Shown here piece by piece: positions 21,094-34,200 of a DNA stretch of 64,000 bases; position 1 is the stretch's first letter; every line of letters begins with the position of its first letter. The stretch comes from Cruorifilaria tuberocauda. Its lineage: Eukaryota > Nematoda > Chromadorea > Rhabditida > Onchocercidae. Position numbers and translations under genes: made by a program. The notes below the pieces were generated by a model that was given only the letters and a program-made list of their open reading frames with translations, was not told the origin of the DNA and searched no databases. Location of the stretch: contig JABVXU010000180.1 in NCBI GenBank assembly GCA_013365365.1, positions 40,769 to 104,768 of the forward strand, in the 5' to 3' direction.

Positions 21094-24000
21094 TCACGAA
21101 CAAAAACTTTTTGATATAAAATTAGGTACAGAAGAAACTATATCTTGCACTCCTCTAATGAATTCATCCAAACAATAACTGCTAATATAATTAGCATAAT
21201 TTTGCTTCTTTGCTGCTGATTTGCTGCTGATTTTGTTCCTCTTGGAGGCTGACAGTCCTAAAATAAGATTTTCAATTTGACTGCACAATTCATGATTCAT
21301 TCATGAATTAATAACTGCTTCGCGAAATTGTTGTATTGGAAAAAAACTCTTCGGCTTTGAATACTCTTTCCAGTTTTTCAAACCGCAGAAAAGTGAAAAA
21401 TTATTTCTCAAAATTGTAGTAAAAAAAATTTTTGAATTTTAATAATTCTAGAATAACTTTTTTGGGGGACGATAATCTATTTCTTCTCTACTTGAAACAA
21501 ATATCCGATAATTTATGAGTTTTACTGGAAAAACTGGCTGAATTATGAATTAAATAGAGTAGATTAGCCTCTGGAAAAGGTGGCAGAGTTACTATCCGAC
21601 CATCTTTATCTTTTACAAAAACTATAGCAATAAATGCAAGCATACTTGATTCATTTTGAACTGAGTGTCAGATGGAAATGCCACAGATTGATCAGCTGAT
21701 CCGGGAAGTAGCACTCGCTGTTGTTTTTCCTGTTGCTGAGGCATAACCACAAAATTCATTGGTTGCATACCACTTATTCCACCAATGACAGATTGTTGAG
21801 GTATATACTATGAAGACTGTCATTAAAAGAAACATGGAAAACTACAGATATTAGAGAAATTATAAATGGCTCACATTTGATAAAAACGGAATGGATATTT
21901 GCTGGTGAGCGGGAAGTGCACCCGGAAATGATTCAATCGGTATTGCTGCTGCTTTCTAAATTAAATATTTGAAATGAGAGGAAAGAAGAGATTTTGAAAG
22001 TTGTGCAGGGAATCATCGACTTTTTACCAAATCATTAGTAAAGTTATAAAAAATGAACTTGTTAAAATTTTAAGATTTTGAAAAGAATAAGTTTTAAAAA
22101 TTATATGCCCGAGCAAAGTGACTTGAGTAGATGAAGAATTACAATATCATCTGGTGATAAGATACTGGCTGATGGTAAGTTTGCTGGATGACAGATGTTT
22201 GCAGGCGATAAACTGGATTCTTCCACATACCCAAGTTTCTGAAGATATTCAATTGCTGTCTTATCATCCAAAGGTACTATTACTTCCGCTGAAAATTTCT
22301 CATTTTGGGTTCTGCATTTGCTCTATAACATTTCAGTTCTTTTATTTGAACATTGTCATCTATATTGGTAAGAAATTCATTGACCTGAGTTTCTTCATGA
22401 ATTAAGTTCACCTTTCAAGAAACTAATGGGCTTCCAGAAATTGATTCTGAACTTTTCTTATAAAGCTTCTAAGTTTAAAATCAGTTCTGATGCTGAAAGT
22501 AATGAAATGTGATTTAGTTATAATTTATTACCCATTTGTCTCTTATATCGCCGATTTCTTATCTGAAATGGATCTGAAAACAATATTTAAAAGCAGTTAA
22601 GCTTAAATCTTTAATTATGAATTTCAGACATCCGCAACTGAAAATAAACGAAATGAATGAATGAATGCCATCTAAGAGATTAATGTTCTACCATATTATT
22701 GCTAAGATATCTTTAAAATTAACAAAACAATTGAGATGAAAAGGCGCGATTATATTTCTCTGAAATATTTGAAATATCTCTGAAATTTGAAATGTTTAAA
22801 ACAAAAATGTTGCAATTTTTTTTTCCTTGTTATCCAACAAATTCAAAAATTATTTATAGTCATATGGACTGAATACTTTGAAATTTGTGTATAGTTTTGA
22901 AAAGAGCCAAGAATTGTTTACCTGAAGCGATAGGGCAGGGTAAAAGATGATGAATTTGTACATTGCACGGACAACGATCACTGGGCATTATTGGACAAAT
23001 TGTAGAAGTCGATGGACAAGGACACAGAACACATTTCCGTACCGGAAGTACCATTCTTACAGTTTTTGATCTAAACTCTAACTAATTCGAGCATTTTTTT
23101 TGCAGTGGAAAAACATTTCCAGCGCATTTTGATAAATAATATAATTACATACTAAAGCAATTCGAATAAAGCATATTTGTCAGGAAATTGATAGCTTTTG
23201 CAGCTTTAAAATATTATTTTTCTCATTTTCTAGGTTCAATTTTTTTAATTTAAATTTAACAAGTCTATTAGCATCTCAAAGTAATTTTAGAGTAAAAGAT
23301 TCGGCTACTAGCAATACTGGATTAAAAAATGTTCATGACCTGAAGTCTGATATTTTGGTTGTTAATTTCTCGCTACAAATTTCCTGAAAATATTTTACGT
23401 CGTTTCATTTTTGAAATAAATTATTTTAAGATTTTATAAGTATTAAATGGAAATATATCCATAGAAGAGGAAATGTATCCATAGAAGAGCTAATTTCTAG
23501 AACAACGATTTGCTATGCAATATATACATCGAAAAAATAAAAAACTGATTTTTTTTCAGGTATAGGAAAAATATGTGCTTATTACTACAGCATAAGTTTT
23601 AATTGCTTACTTCTCTGGCAGAATCATTCTTGCCGGGACATTTGTTTTTGCAACATTCCAAAATCACGTCTACTTGCGTTTGCAAATGGCGCAATTTCTG
23701 CATTATATCAACGTCACTTTTAACGAATGACACTGTTGGCTGAATCTAAAACAATATCCTTTCTTCCCTGATGAATGTTGACAATGAAGCATAATATCTT
23801 CGTCATTTCTGACTTGTTGAAGAATTGTAATACTGTCTTTGACCTCAATGTAAAATTGTTGATTATTCAAATGCTAACACAAAATTTGATACTTTTTCTA
23901 CCCTTTTGTTCCTATTAGTACAAAACATTAAATACTTTCTCATTTTTTCAAAAAAAGCATAATCTGTATGAAATAATACACGAAAAAAACTGCACGCTTA

Positions 24001-24343
24001 GTTTCACTTATTTCCACACGATATGAAAAGGTCATCAACTTACAACATTAGCATATGTTGAAGTGCTGGGTAACTTTAAACTTGAAGCTGAAATGGTCGA
24101 TTATTTGCAATAGCAAACATGACATAAACAAAAAATAAAGTGTTGCTTAAAAAATGCCATTGGAAAATTTATTCACAGTTTCACCTTCTTGAAGAGTTCT
24201 TAATTTAATTAAAAATGCTCAATTTGAATAAAATTACTAAAACAATACAAACAGCTTGTTTTAAATTGTTCACTGGCACTAGTTGCGCGTAATGTTAAAA
24301 TATTCTGTAGCAGTAATAAAATTAGTGTAGCAATTCGTTCCAT
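21094..24343 (-). CDS. Unrecognised secreted protein with cysteine-rich exon
   Basis: The ATG at 24343-24341 opens a textbook signal peptide (MERIATLILLLLQNILTLRA). Exons 24343-24274, 24087-24044 and 23745-23611 join in phase; the third reads IQPTVSFVKSDVDIMQKLRH and contains ECCKNKC. A further exon at about 23060-22920 has a dense cysteine pattern (CVLCPCPSTSTICPIMP, RCPCN). Its junction with the 23611 donor is out of phase, so an exon or splice is missing from my model. Further coding pieces: about 22290-22140 (EVIVPLDDKTAIEYLQKLGY), about 21960-21890 (AAAIPIESFPGALPAHQQIS), about 21810-21650 (QQSVIGGISGMQPMNFVV, Gln-rich) and a last exon near 21300-21094 ending SKSFCS. KTAIEYLQKLGY faintly recalls the helical prodomain of matrix metalloproteases, but I see no zinc motif (HExGH) or cysteine switch. 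The function is unknown. Confidence 0.6.
23449..23488. repeat. Twofold 20-bp tandem repeat
   Basis: GGAAATATATCCATAGAAGA at 23449-23468 is followed at once by GGAAATGTATCCATAGAAGA, one mismatch. It lies in an intron of the signal-peptide gene. Confidence 0.85.
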
Positions 24344-27300
24344 ACCTGTGATATTGAAATTTAATTTAAATTCGTCTAGTTAAGTGCGAATACACAGTTT
24401 TTCAGTAAAATAATTGGGATCGATCGGCAAAGTCGCCCGAATTGACATAATGTATTTATCATTAAGATGCAAATGTACAGTCAACTCAATCTGTCTCTGC
24501 TGAGAGGTGAATATTTTAAAATTACGAACTTCTTAAAAGTTAACTTCCAAAAACACTGTCAAATTTGCTCATGGAAACTTGACACAAATTTTTAACAAGA
24601 TATTTTGAAAAAATTGATTTATAAGTCAAGCTTCTTCTTTTGAGCTGAGGAATAATATTTTTCGAAGTAATGAAGTAAAGTAGAGAAATACGGAGAAATT
24701 TACAAAATGAAAGATTAAATGCAAATATCAACAAAGATTAGAATTATAATTCAAAAAGTTCATAAATGTTAGTTTTTTAAAGACTTCCGAAATATGGAAT
24801 GACCACCGTAATGTTAAAAATGGCAGTGCCAGAAACTAGGAAAAGTGAAATGAAGTAAAGTTTGGAATGTGAGTGGATAGGAAGAGTAAAAGGATCGAGA
24901 GTGGCGTTTGCTACAAGAATGGTTGTGTTGTTTATTGTAGAATGCGAGAAATACCAGATGAGCCATCCTTTCATACAATTCCTACTATTTCATTCCATCC
25001 TTCTTCTTTTTTCCATCTCTATCTTCAAAAAATTTGTTAGTCATTAAGTGTTCGAAATTCTATTTATTTCAGAAAATGGCAGTTCGACTGTTGTCTTGTA
25101 ATGACCACCCAAAAACTTAGAAATTTTTCAGGGACTTTAAATATATGTCAAAATAAAATACTATGAATTACTCCAATTACATTCAATTAGCTTAATTATG
25201 CTTACCCATAATGATGTGAAATTTTGCATTATGTTAATTGTCTATCGAAAAAATTGCTCAAGCTCAGGATTTTTTACCTTTGCAATAGTCTTATATGGCA
25301 GACAGTAATCTTTTGGGATAGTAAGCGATGGTTGTACGTATTCCCGAAATTTAAAATACTCCATATAATTATAAAAGACGCATACTAACGCATACTTTGG
25401 ATGTTTAATAATAAATATAATTTAATATTTCATTTCCATCAAGAAAAATAGAATTTTAATGGGTTTGATTTAATTCATAAAGGTTAGATATACACGATGA
25501 AAGTTTTTCTTTGAAATTAATTCTCAGTCAATTTTTCCTGAAAGAAAGGATATTACCACTATTTCTAAAAAAAATATTTTTAGATAGCAATTTACTGTGA
25601 GTTCTGGCAGCAGAAAAGACAAAACTAGAGATGTTAGCAGTTCGAAAAAAAAGCTTTTCCCCAAAATCGTTATCTTGCCGATTCTGTCTTTCTTTCCTAT
25701 TCACACCTTTTCTTAAGGAAGCAGAAAAAATTTTCTTTTTAACTTGTTTTAGAAGTCATTTTGTAATATCAAAATCTGTTTATTTCTCACTCTCAATCCG
25801 CTTCTCTTTCATTTCGATAACCACTTCATCTTCAGGGATCAAGAATTTATAAATGAGAAAATAAGGTAAAGCAATAGAGGACAGTAAAAAGTTATGATTG
25901 CTTCTTACTGATAGTACCCATCAGACAGATTCGCCATTCTCCTTTTTTCCTTCTTCAATTCTTCTCTTGCTCTCTTATGACTTGAATATTTTGCATTTTT
26001 TTAAAATCTTTATGTATATTTTTAAATATGCATTTACGTTTAATTAAAAAAAATTCGAATCAACTTACTATCACTGCAAATTTTGCTGTTCCTGATATTT
26101 TTATATGATTTTTTAGCGATCAACGTATATCCTGTGACTTAACACTACTAAACTTTAGTTTTGATGTGTTTTGCATTTTCTCTAAATTCTCAGAGAATTT
26201 TAGCTGATTTAAAAATTTTTTTTCATAGCAAATGCAAGCAAGAGATCAGAAAAGGCCGACCATATTTTGGTATACAAATGTAATTTCTTTTTTGCTATTC
26301 AATTGAATAAAATATCCGGACATTTAGAATATATTATGCACTATCTCCAAAGCTAATCAAACGACGAAAATTCAATTCTTTTATCAAAAAGGGATTTTGT
26401 GAAAAATGTTCTTCATTATCAGTGTAATTTTTGCGAAACAAACACTCATCGCTGATGCAGTCATGATAAATGCCTTCATAGCAAGTCCGAGCCGCGAAAT
26501 TGAAAATGCTAATTAGACAAACAGCAATTACCGTAGCACGAATTATTTCCAGTCTTTTTTAGTGAAAAAAATATGGGATATTAAGGACAATAAAAGGATA
26601 TTTGAGCCTATAATAGAGGATGAATATGATTCATATAGCTAATTTAACATGCGCAATTGACATATTTAGACATTTATTCATTCCTTCAAAGTAATTGTAA
26701 AATAGCTGAGGCATTAGCATCAAGTGAAATTATAACTAATATTAATAGGATACTTTTTGGATATTTCAAATATGGAAGAAATTTTTACTTTTATAAGAAA
26801 TTAAGCAAAATATCTGATGGACGGTTTTATCATTCTGCTAATGCGTAACCTTTTACATTGTTCTGCAGATCAACAGGTTCAAAATTGAAACTCTTTTTCT
26901 TAACTTAAATTTCATATGATATACTATTATTTAAGAAAGACACGTGTTTCTTTTTTGATTTTAATCGATCACTTTGTCGTGTTAATTTGTAGAATATCGG
27001 CAAATGCATTCACTGATGCCATTTAATCATTTTACACTTAATCATTAATCAATTTAAACATTTAATCATTTTATGATGATCTTGAAAATCTCATTTCTTT
27101 TAAATTCATTCAAATTTTACTGTTTTTATTGAAGAAATGGAACAGTTCAAATGATTATTAACTGATTCTGTCATTCGATGCATTTTTTATCTTGATTTAA
27201 TGTGTATAAGTAATTTGAAACTTAATTTATCTGAGAAGAAAAAAGGATGTTTCTGTTTGTGTATGTATGTGCAATATGTGTATGTATCTTAACAGAGTGA
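24344..27300. other. Start of long gene-poor region; upstream of the secreted-protein gene
   Basis: Very AT-rich. Open frames at 24777-24974 (-), 24862-25047 (+) and 25631-25852 (+) are low in complexity and lack splice context. The stretch just above 24343 should hold the promoter of the signal-peptide gene, but I see no defined element. Confidence 0.45.
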
Positions 27301-27312
27301 TGACTTCAAAAT

Positions 27313-27498
27313 ATGACTGAAAGCCTGGAGGAAATAATTCTTGACTTAGATAGAGGGACAGTCTATGTTGATTATATAAGTAACTCCGATTTTCGGGAAT
27401 CAGTTGTAATTGCTACTGAGCTCAAGCCAACGATTGAAATCCACTCTTTTCCTTTCTTATTTTCAAATTGGACACAATCGGATGCAATTTGTTCTTGA
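27313..27498 (+). CDS. Possible exon, unrecognised
   Basis: The ATG at 27313 opens MTESLEEIILDLDRGTVYVD and continues with SNSDFRESVVIATELKP. The composition looks more protein-like than the neighbouring short frames, and the EIILDLDRGTV stretch faintly recalls DENN-type proteins. No strong flanking splice sites or partner exons were found. It could be chance. Confidence 0.2.
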   Translation: MTESLEEIILDLDRGTVYVDYISNSDFRESVVIATELKPTIEIHSFPFLFSNWTQSDAICS

Positions 27499-27625
27499 AA
27501 GCAGGAAAAACGTTTCATGGATGAAATGCTCTCTTAAACCAAGCCTTGCACAGTTATTTTCTTCTAAAATTTACAGACTCGTTTTGCATTTCAGTTGCCT
27601 TCAAAGAATCGCTAAATTCTTTTAA

Positions 27626-30360
27626 TTTTCTTATTTGATTTATGGAAATAAATGGTAGGTTAATAACTCATGCTTTACTTTCATACAATTTGGTTACAGC
27701 TTTTTTTGTGCCTGTTCCTTAGTCGTCTTAATATCGAAGGAGATGTATACGGATAAAATACGTAATGCATTAAATCCTTTGCTTCCTAAATTGTCTCTCA
27801 ATCGCTTCCAATAAAGTTAGCTTAATTATTGTTTAAAATCATATCAGTGAAATACAAGAACAAGGATTCGTGACTCCCTTCTGTATTATAAGTCTTTGAT
27901 CAACTTTTTCCAATCGCTTTATTACATTAAGCAAATTTCAAATTACAAAATTTCCTCATGAGAATATTAAACAGTCTTAAAGTTCTTTGTATTCTTACCA
28001 AATTCTCTCTCCTTATTTTTGTATCACGTTCTATTATCTAACATGTACTTCCTGAAAAGATTTTCCACTATTCACTAATATTCTCGACCCACAACTTAAA
28101 ATGCTTTCTGTGGAAAGAAAATCAAATGCAAGTATTTCAACTCTAATTATTCATTATTTAACCACTGAATTCATTATTGAATTTGATTATTGATTTTACT
28201 TAATTAATTAATTCATTACTTTTGTACCAAATTGTTTTTTCCTTCCCTTAAATTTTTCTACTTTTCTATTCATATCGTACTTCAGTCAGTCTTCAATTTT
28301 CGCATTTGTCAGTGCACTAAATGTAAAACAAATGTGCGATGCATCTTTTTCCTAATATTTATCGTACATTTTCTCCACCACCTCGAATTTTATGAAATCC
28401 GAAGCATCAGAAAAATTTTACTATTTAACATTTCAAATCATTGTTCATTAGATTTGAAATTGTCAGATTATGGTTAACAAGACTATTGTTCAGATTTTCA
28501 AATTTTTGAAAAACGAAGATTTTACATTTCCATCAGCTCCCAATCGCCTACCTATTGAAATATAAAACAAAAACCGACATACTTGACGATGCATTATTAT
28601 TGCATTAATAGAGATTGCTTTCAAATCATATTTCAAAAGCATGTTTAGAACCGTCTTAAGTCTTTAGTGATAAGACTTTACTTAGTTCTCTGTACCGTTT
28701 TTCAATTCAGTACTCTCTCCATCATTGATTTTATCGTATTGAAATAGTTCTTTCAGTGTAAATTTAATGCCATTTTGCACCATTTATAACCAATCCTCAT
28801 GTCACTATTTTTTTATTTTGATTTAATCTGAAAATATTTGAATTGAAATTGAAATTTGAAGTTCGAGTTGTTCATAATGGAAAAATTAACGTTTTCTATT
28901 TATTGCGGCTATGCTTAAGATGCAATTACGGTAAAAAGCTATTCTCCATCTGCAGACTTTTTCACTTTTTAGTTGATTGTGGTCACAATTACCCGTATAT
29001 TATTTACACTAATGTCATATCATCAAGCACAGGTGTAATAATAATAATTAGTGGAACTATAAAAGAGAGCTTTATTTAGATTTCATGCTGCAATTGCTTC
29101 CAAACGTTTTTAAATAGCATATTTTCTGATGTGAAAAGAAAATCTTTTCGACAAATAATTCAAAGAGCTATTTTTCGAAAATTGAAAAATTGAATTTTGT
29201 GTTGGACTTATGAACTAAGTGGAAAATTTGCCTACGGGAAAATGATCCAATAGAAAGAGCGTGTAAAGATTTTAGTATTGAAGGCAGGAAAGTGAACATT
29301 TTCAGTTTATTTCGTATTGCTCCAAATTTGATGGAAAGGAAAATTTTTTGGAAAAATTACGTCAAATTTTCTTTTTATTCCGTAAAATAAAGTGCTCGAA
29401 GTACAATATTCCTATTAATAAATCCTAATCTTGATTTATCTTATTTAAGATTATTACTGGTCATTACGATTATATAAATATCAGTTCAGGCTTATATGAT
29501 ACAATCTCAGATATTATCGTCATCTTATTTATCGTGACAATAGAATTCAGTCGAATTTTTACCTGTCATCATCGAACAGCAACAAATCATTTATGTTCGA
29601 CAGATTCTTTGTTTTATCAAATGAATAAGGTATACTTTGCTGGCTTCATATCAATGAAATCATGCAAATTTTGTTTCATTTTAACTCCATTGCAGAAATT
29701 GTGAGTGTTAGATTATTCTAAGGATATTCCAACAGTTGCTCACAGTTCTCCTTCCTAGTATTATAAATTGTTCATCTTACCGATCTGCTTACAATTATCA
29801 TCCAAAGAAATCAAAGTTTTGCTATTGGAAAAATCAAGAAATCTATTTTTGTAAAGAAAGAGTAATAATGAACAATATGCGATAAGTTAAATGCAGTCAG
29901 TAAAGCAGACAAAAATTATTTTTTGGATAACTGAAATCTTATATAGAACTCTTATATCGAAGAAAGAGAGATGGAAAACAAGGGAGAGAGAAACAAATTT
30001 TTTGTGACAAATGAGAAATGATTTTTCGTTTCCTCTACTTTAGAATATACTCAAAATTATTAAAATTTAAGGTAAGGAAACAAATTTAAAGATAAAAACC
30101 AAGGCATGGACAGTAATTGGTTATTAGATCTTTGTATTTGAGCAGGACAATTGAGCGAGATAAAGTTTGGTATTGAAGAAGAAGCCATCGAATATTAAAA
30201 GTTCAACAATGTAAATTCTACTGAAGATGAAGGGAAACGAAAACTGACAACGAGAGGCTAATAATATTTAAGTAAAACTGTGATGTGTATTTTAGTATGG
30301 TGCTTTTTATACTTAAGTATACTTTTTATACTTAAAGACTTTCTTTTGTCCTCAGAATTC
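27626..30360. other. Gene-poor AT-rich stretch
   Basis: Many ATTAATT/TTTAAT runs and short open frames (28232-28477, 28843-29079) that are hydrophobic, with no domain or splice context. I see no RNA gene. Confidence 0.45.
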
Positions 30361-31260
30361 ATATTATTTCTGAAGTAGAAAAACTGTTGCCGGAGATTTA
30401 CAGAAGTAAGAGACAGATGAGAAGAGGACAACTGCTAAAGTCTGAGAGTCTGATGCAATTGAAAACTGTATTCAGTTTATCATGGAAGAGCATGGCAGAA
30501 ATGCGAGAAACGATTTCGTATGAACAAGGTAGAGGAAATTATGGAAGACTGAATTTTCAGAGATGGCAGCAGGATACAAAGAATAATTAGTAAAAAACAC
30601 GAAGCTATCAGTCAAACGGAATAAAAAGTTACCGTAGATAACAACTGTTTTGTAAAACACCAACGATCAGTAAATCATATATAGGCAATGGATCAGTTTT
30701 GCTGTTCTGTTAATAGAAATTTAGAAGATCGCTTGTATCGATTGATAAGAGATCGAATGGTCTCCTATGAAGGAATTAATCAGAGGAAACAACTTTCCTT
30801 AAAAAGAGAAATTACCAGGGGAAGTTGCTAAATTTATTCTGATAAAAACTTCTATCGAAAGAGCTGTAGCTATACTGGTTATGATAAGAGAAATATCAAA
30901 GATTATAATAGTATTGAAAGAGAGGAAAATGAAATTGCGATTTACTGTATCATTTTTCTACTTCTAATTCATCTTCCAGCGATGAATTCCGTAAAACAAT
31001 TCAGCAAAAAACATTGACAAATAATTTCCACTTGCCAATTATGGAATGTATGGATAATAAAAGAAAGTGCTTAACGGCATTTTACTTTTCCTTTCTTCAA
31101 ATCAGACAGAACGATATGCGTTAACAAATGACTCATCCAGTTCTTCAAGTGAATAACTTCGTCTGAAAAAAGTGGAAATGGAAAGTACAATTAGTGCCTC
31201 AGTGACTTGTAAAACTTGCTAAGTAATACTCGCTTTCGAAAAGATGTGAACAATCAGCAT
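30360..31260 (+). other. Purine-rich stretch with interrupted protein-like frames
   Basis: The plus strand is unusually rich in A and G. Several frames have polar, Arg/Ser-rich translations: IYRSKRQMRRGQLLKSES (about 30394), YRKSCSYTGYDKRNIKDYNS (about 30850) and TERYALTNDSSSSSSE (about 31105, then a TAA). They are broken by stops and do not join by obvious splice sites. This may be a decayed Ser/Arg-rich gene or only compositional bias. Confidence 0.2.
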
Positions 31261-34200
31261 ATATTTCTAGAATTCTGCAAGTAGAATTACTTGTATAAGA
31301 GCTTAATCTAAATTATCAAGTCATCGAAATGAGAATTCTTTGTTGGCGAAGATATCATTCACAAACAGTTGTTACATTAATAATGTTCTGTAATGAGAAA
31401 ATACGATTCGTTCATCAATAAAGAATTCATCAAATCGGTATATATCATCAGTATCAATAAGAATTCATCAAATTATCATTCAAATTTTATAATATTAGAA
31501 TTCTTGTCCTTATACGAAAGCTATGAGACAAATATGCCAAAGAATTCTACTTTATCAAAGTATTTATTCCTATAAAGGCAAATTGCTGAAGCATTCTCAA
31601 AATAAGTAAGAAAAAGGAATAAGATTCAGAAGAAATCAGAAAGGTCAAAAGCTTGAAAATTACCAAATCGGATCAAAATCTTAGGAAATTCTCAGGTTTG
31701 TGACTTGATTTTAGGTATGGTCCTAAACTAATTTGATATTATCTGCATAAATGGTCCGTCATATAATTCAAATGTTCATCGGATGTGAACTGAAATTTCT
31801 CGACCTAAATGTCACATCTGTCTCGCTTTATCTCTTCTTTTCTATTTATAATTTTCATTTTCCTTTCGTTTATGTATCCTTCCCTTTATTCTTTTTACAT
31901 TAAATGTTTGTGTATTGCTGCATTCGTCAACATTTCTCTGCTCAATTTAGCATCTTAGAAGATCAGATAAATCAATTTACAATTTTAGTTAACTCAAAGT
32001 GTAAGTGAGAAAAGATTTCTTCTCTTTTAGTAGTTCAAATATCCTTTTTTTCTCATAGACTTGATCACTTAATTTTGCTTATGAAAATTTATTTATAGAA
32101 TAGATGAGAAAACTGAAATTAAAAATTTATTTATAGAATACCATACTGTGCAGCTGTGCACTTATATCTGTATTTAATGTTACTGTATAGTGCTACCATT
32201 GAGAATAGAACTAAATTCAAAATCATTTCAATGTCATTTTCAGGTGTATTCCGTCCATTGGCATAACAATAACATTCCCCAGATAGTCCAAAACTAATTG
32301 TATTCTCATTTTAAAGAAAAAATCCAATTCCTTAATGCATTTTGAGATTAAGATATAAATATTCTTTGCTTGTTTCATTTAACAGACTGTAATAATAAGT
32401 ATAAATAAACAATGAGTAGATTGAAAGAAAATATATCAATCGCGTAATTGTGTATAGCTAATAAATTATTATTCCATTATTATTTTAGAAATATACATTA
32501 TATGTATTAGGCTATCATATCAGGCGAAGTCGAATTTGTTCGTTACCGATTCTTTTCACTCACAAATTCTATTTCTCACCTGCGACTGCAAATGCAAATA
32601 GTTAATTAAGAATTGTGCATGTATTTGTGCAAGCAAGAAACTCATTAACAGAAATATCTTGATATCACAAACTAACAGTAATTTCTCATTTATTGAAAAT
32701 CCTTTCTGTTTATGTTGTAGTTACAAATCGTGTAACACTTATACTTTGCAATAAATTTTAGAGCAAAATTTTTACTCATTCTATTTCTTTGGTAAATGCA
32801 ATCAATAGGTAAACACAGATGAATAAATTTCAGTAAATCTATTTATTTTTGGAATTTAATCTTTGTAAACTGTAATGTTATTAAAATTGATGCGTGTGAA
32901 ATATTTCTCTCTTCGAATAAAGATTTAAGAGCAGGTAGAACTTATAAAATAGCAAGTGGAAAGCATTACATTATAATAATTATCATTAGATGTCGCTCAT
33001 ATTAAAGCTCAAATAAGTTCAGCTTATTAATACTTTTGAAAACTATTTTGACCATAATAATTGTATTTGTAAATGAATACGTTAGCATCTGTTGATTCAT
33101 TGTTTGAATTTCATAAAATTATGTAAACGAATATGCTGTTGTGATATGCTTTCGATAAGAACTGAAGCAGTCAATGAAATTCCAAAAGTTTCGCATGAAA
33201 TTCTAAAAATTTTATTCATAAATTTCAAGCAAAATTATTTGTTATTATTTTTAGGAGTTCAAAAGAGCTCGCACTTGTGATTAAAAATGTTTTAGCTTGA
33301 TCTTATAGGTATTTTCACATATATATGTAATTCTAAAGACATTTGGCGTTTAATGTTTACTTTATGAAATTCCATTTAATTTCACTTCACAAATTTTATG
33401 GTCAACTGAACATTACATCCAAGCAAATACGTTCAAGGAGAAACAGGCTGCAGCGGTGATATTAGAAATAGCATTTTTTGCATTATAATATTTTTTGTTG
33501 ATTTAAGATTCAGTGATTCAGAATGAATCAACAATTTTTTATCAAAGTTTCGGTGGTTTTACAAAAAAAGTGTTTTATTTTCAAATTTTTGCAACAAATT
33601 GCCAAAAATTTAGGCCACTGATATCTGAGCGAAAATTTTCAAAAAACCTGAACTTTCCAATTTTTCAATGCATCGTCTGGCATTGCATTGAGTTGAATAT
33701 GGATGTAATTAAATTTTCGACATGTAAATTTTTGAAATATTTTCGCGTTTTTGCGCACTTATTAAAATATATTAAAAGAGCATTCGCTCCCGAAGCACTA
33801 TCATTATAAGCAATTTTTTTCCAATTGTATGTTAAGCGAATATATTAATCCAAAAAACGAACCCAAAATTTTAAGAGATTCCGAGGGATTCCAACCATAA
33901 AGTTAATATTTAAAAAACAAAAAATGAAAATTACAGTTAGATCATGGCTCTCGATCGCTCAATTACAGCCTAGCGAAGAATCTTGATAGATCAATTGTGA
34001 TAAAAATCTTTCCTCTCACTCACTGAGCAGCTTTTCCTTGTCAACTTCAACTTCAGCCACTTATGGCAGCACTTAAAATACGAATCATAAGAACTGCAAT
34101 ACAACAATCGCTCAAAAGGGATGATAGAAGCCAAAACTGTTAAAACAGATTGGAGGAACAATTTGCAATTCATTAAATCAAGGAACAAAAATTATTGCCA

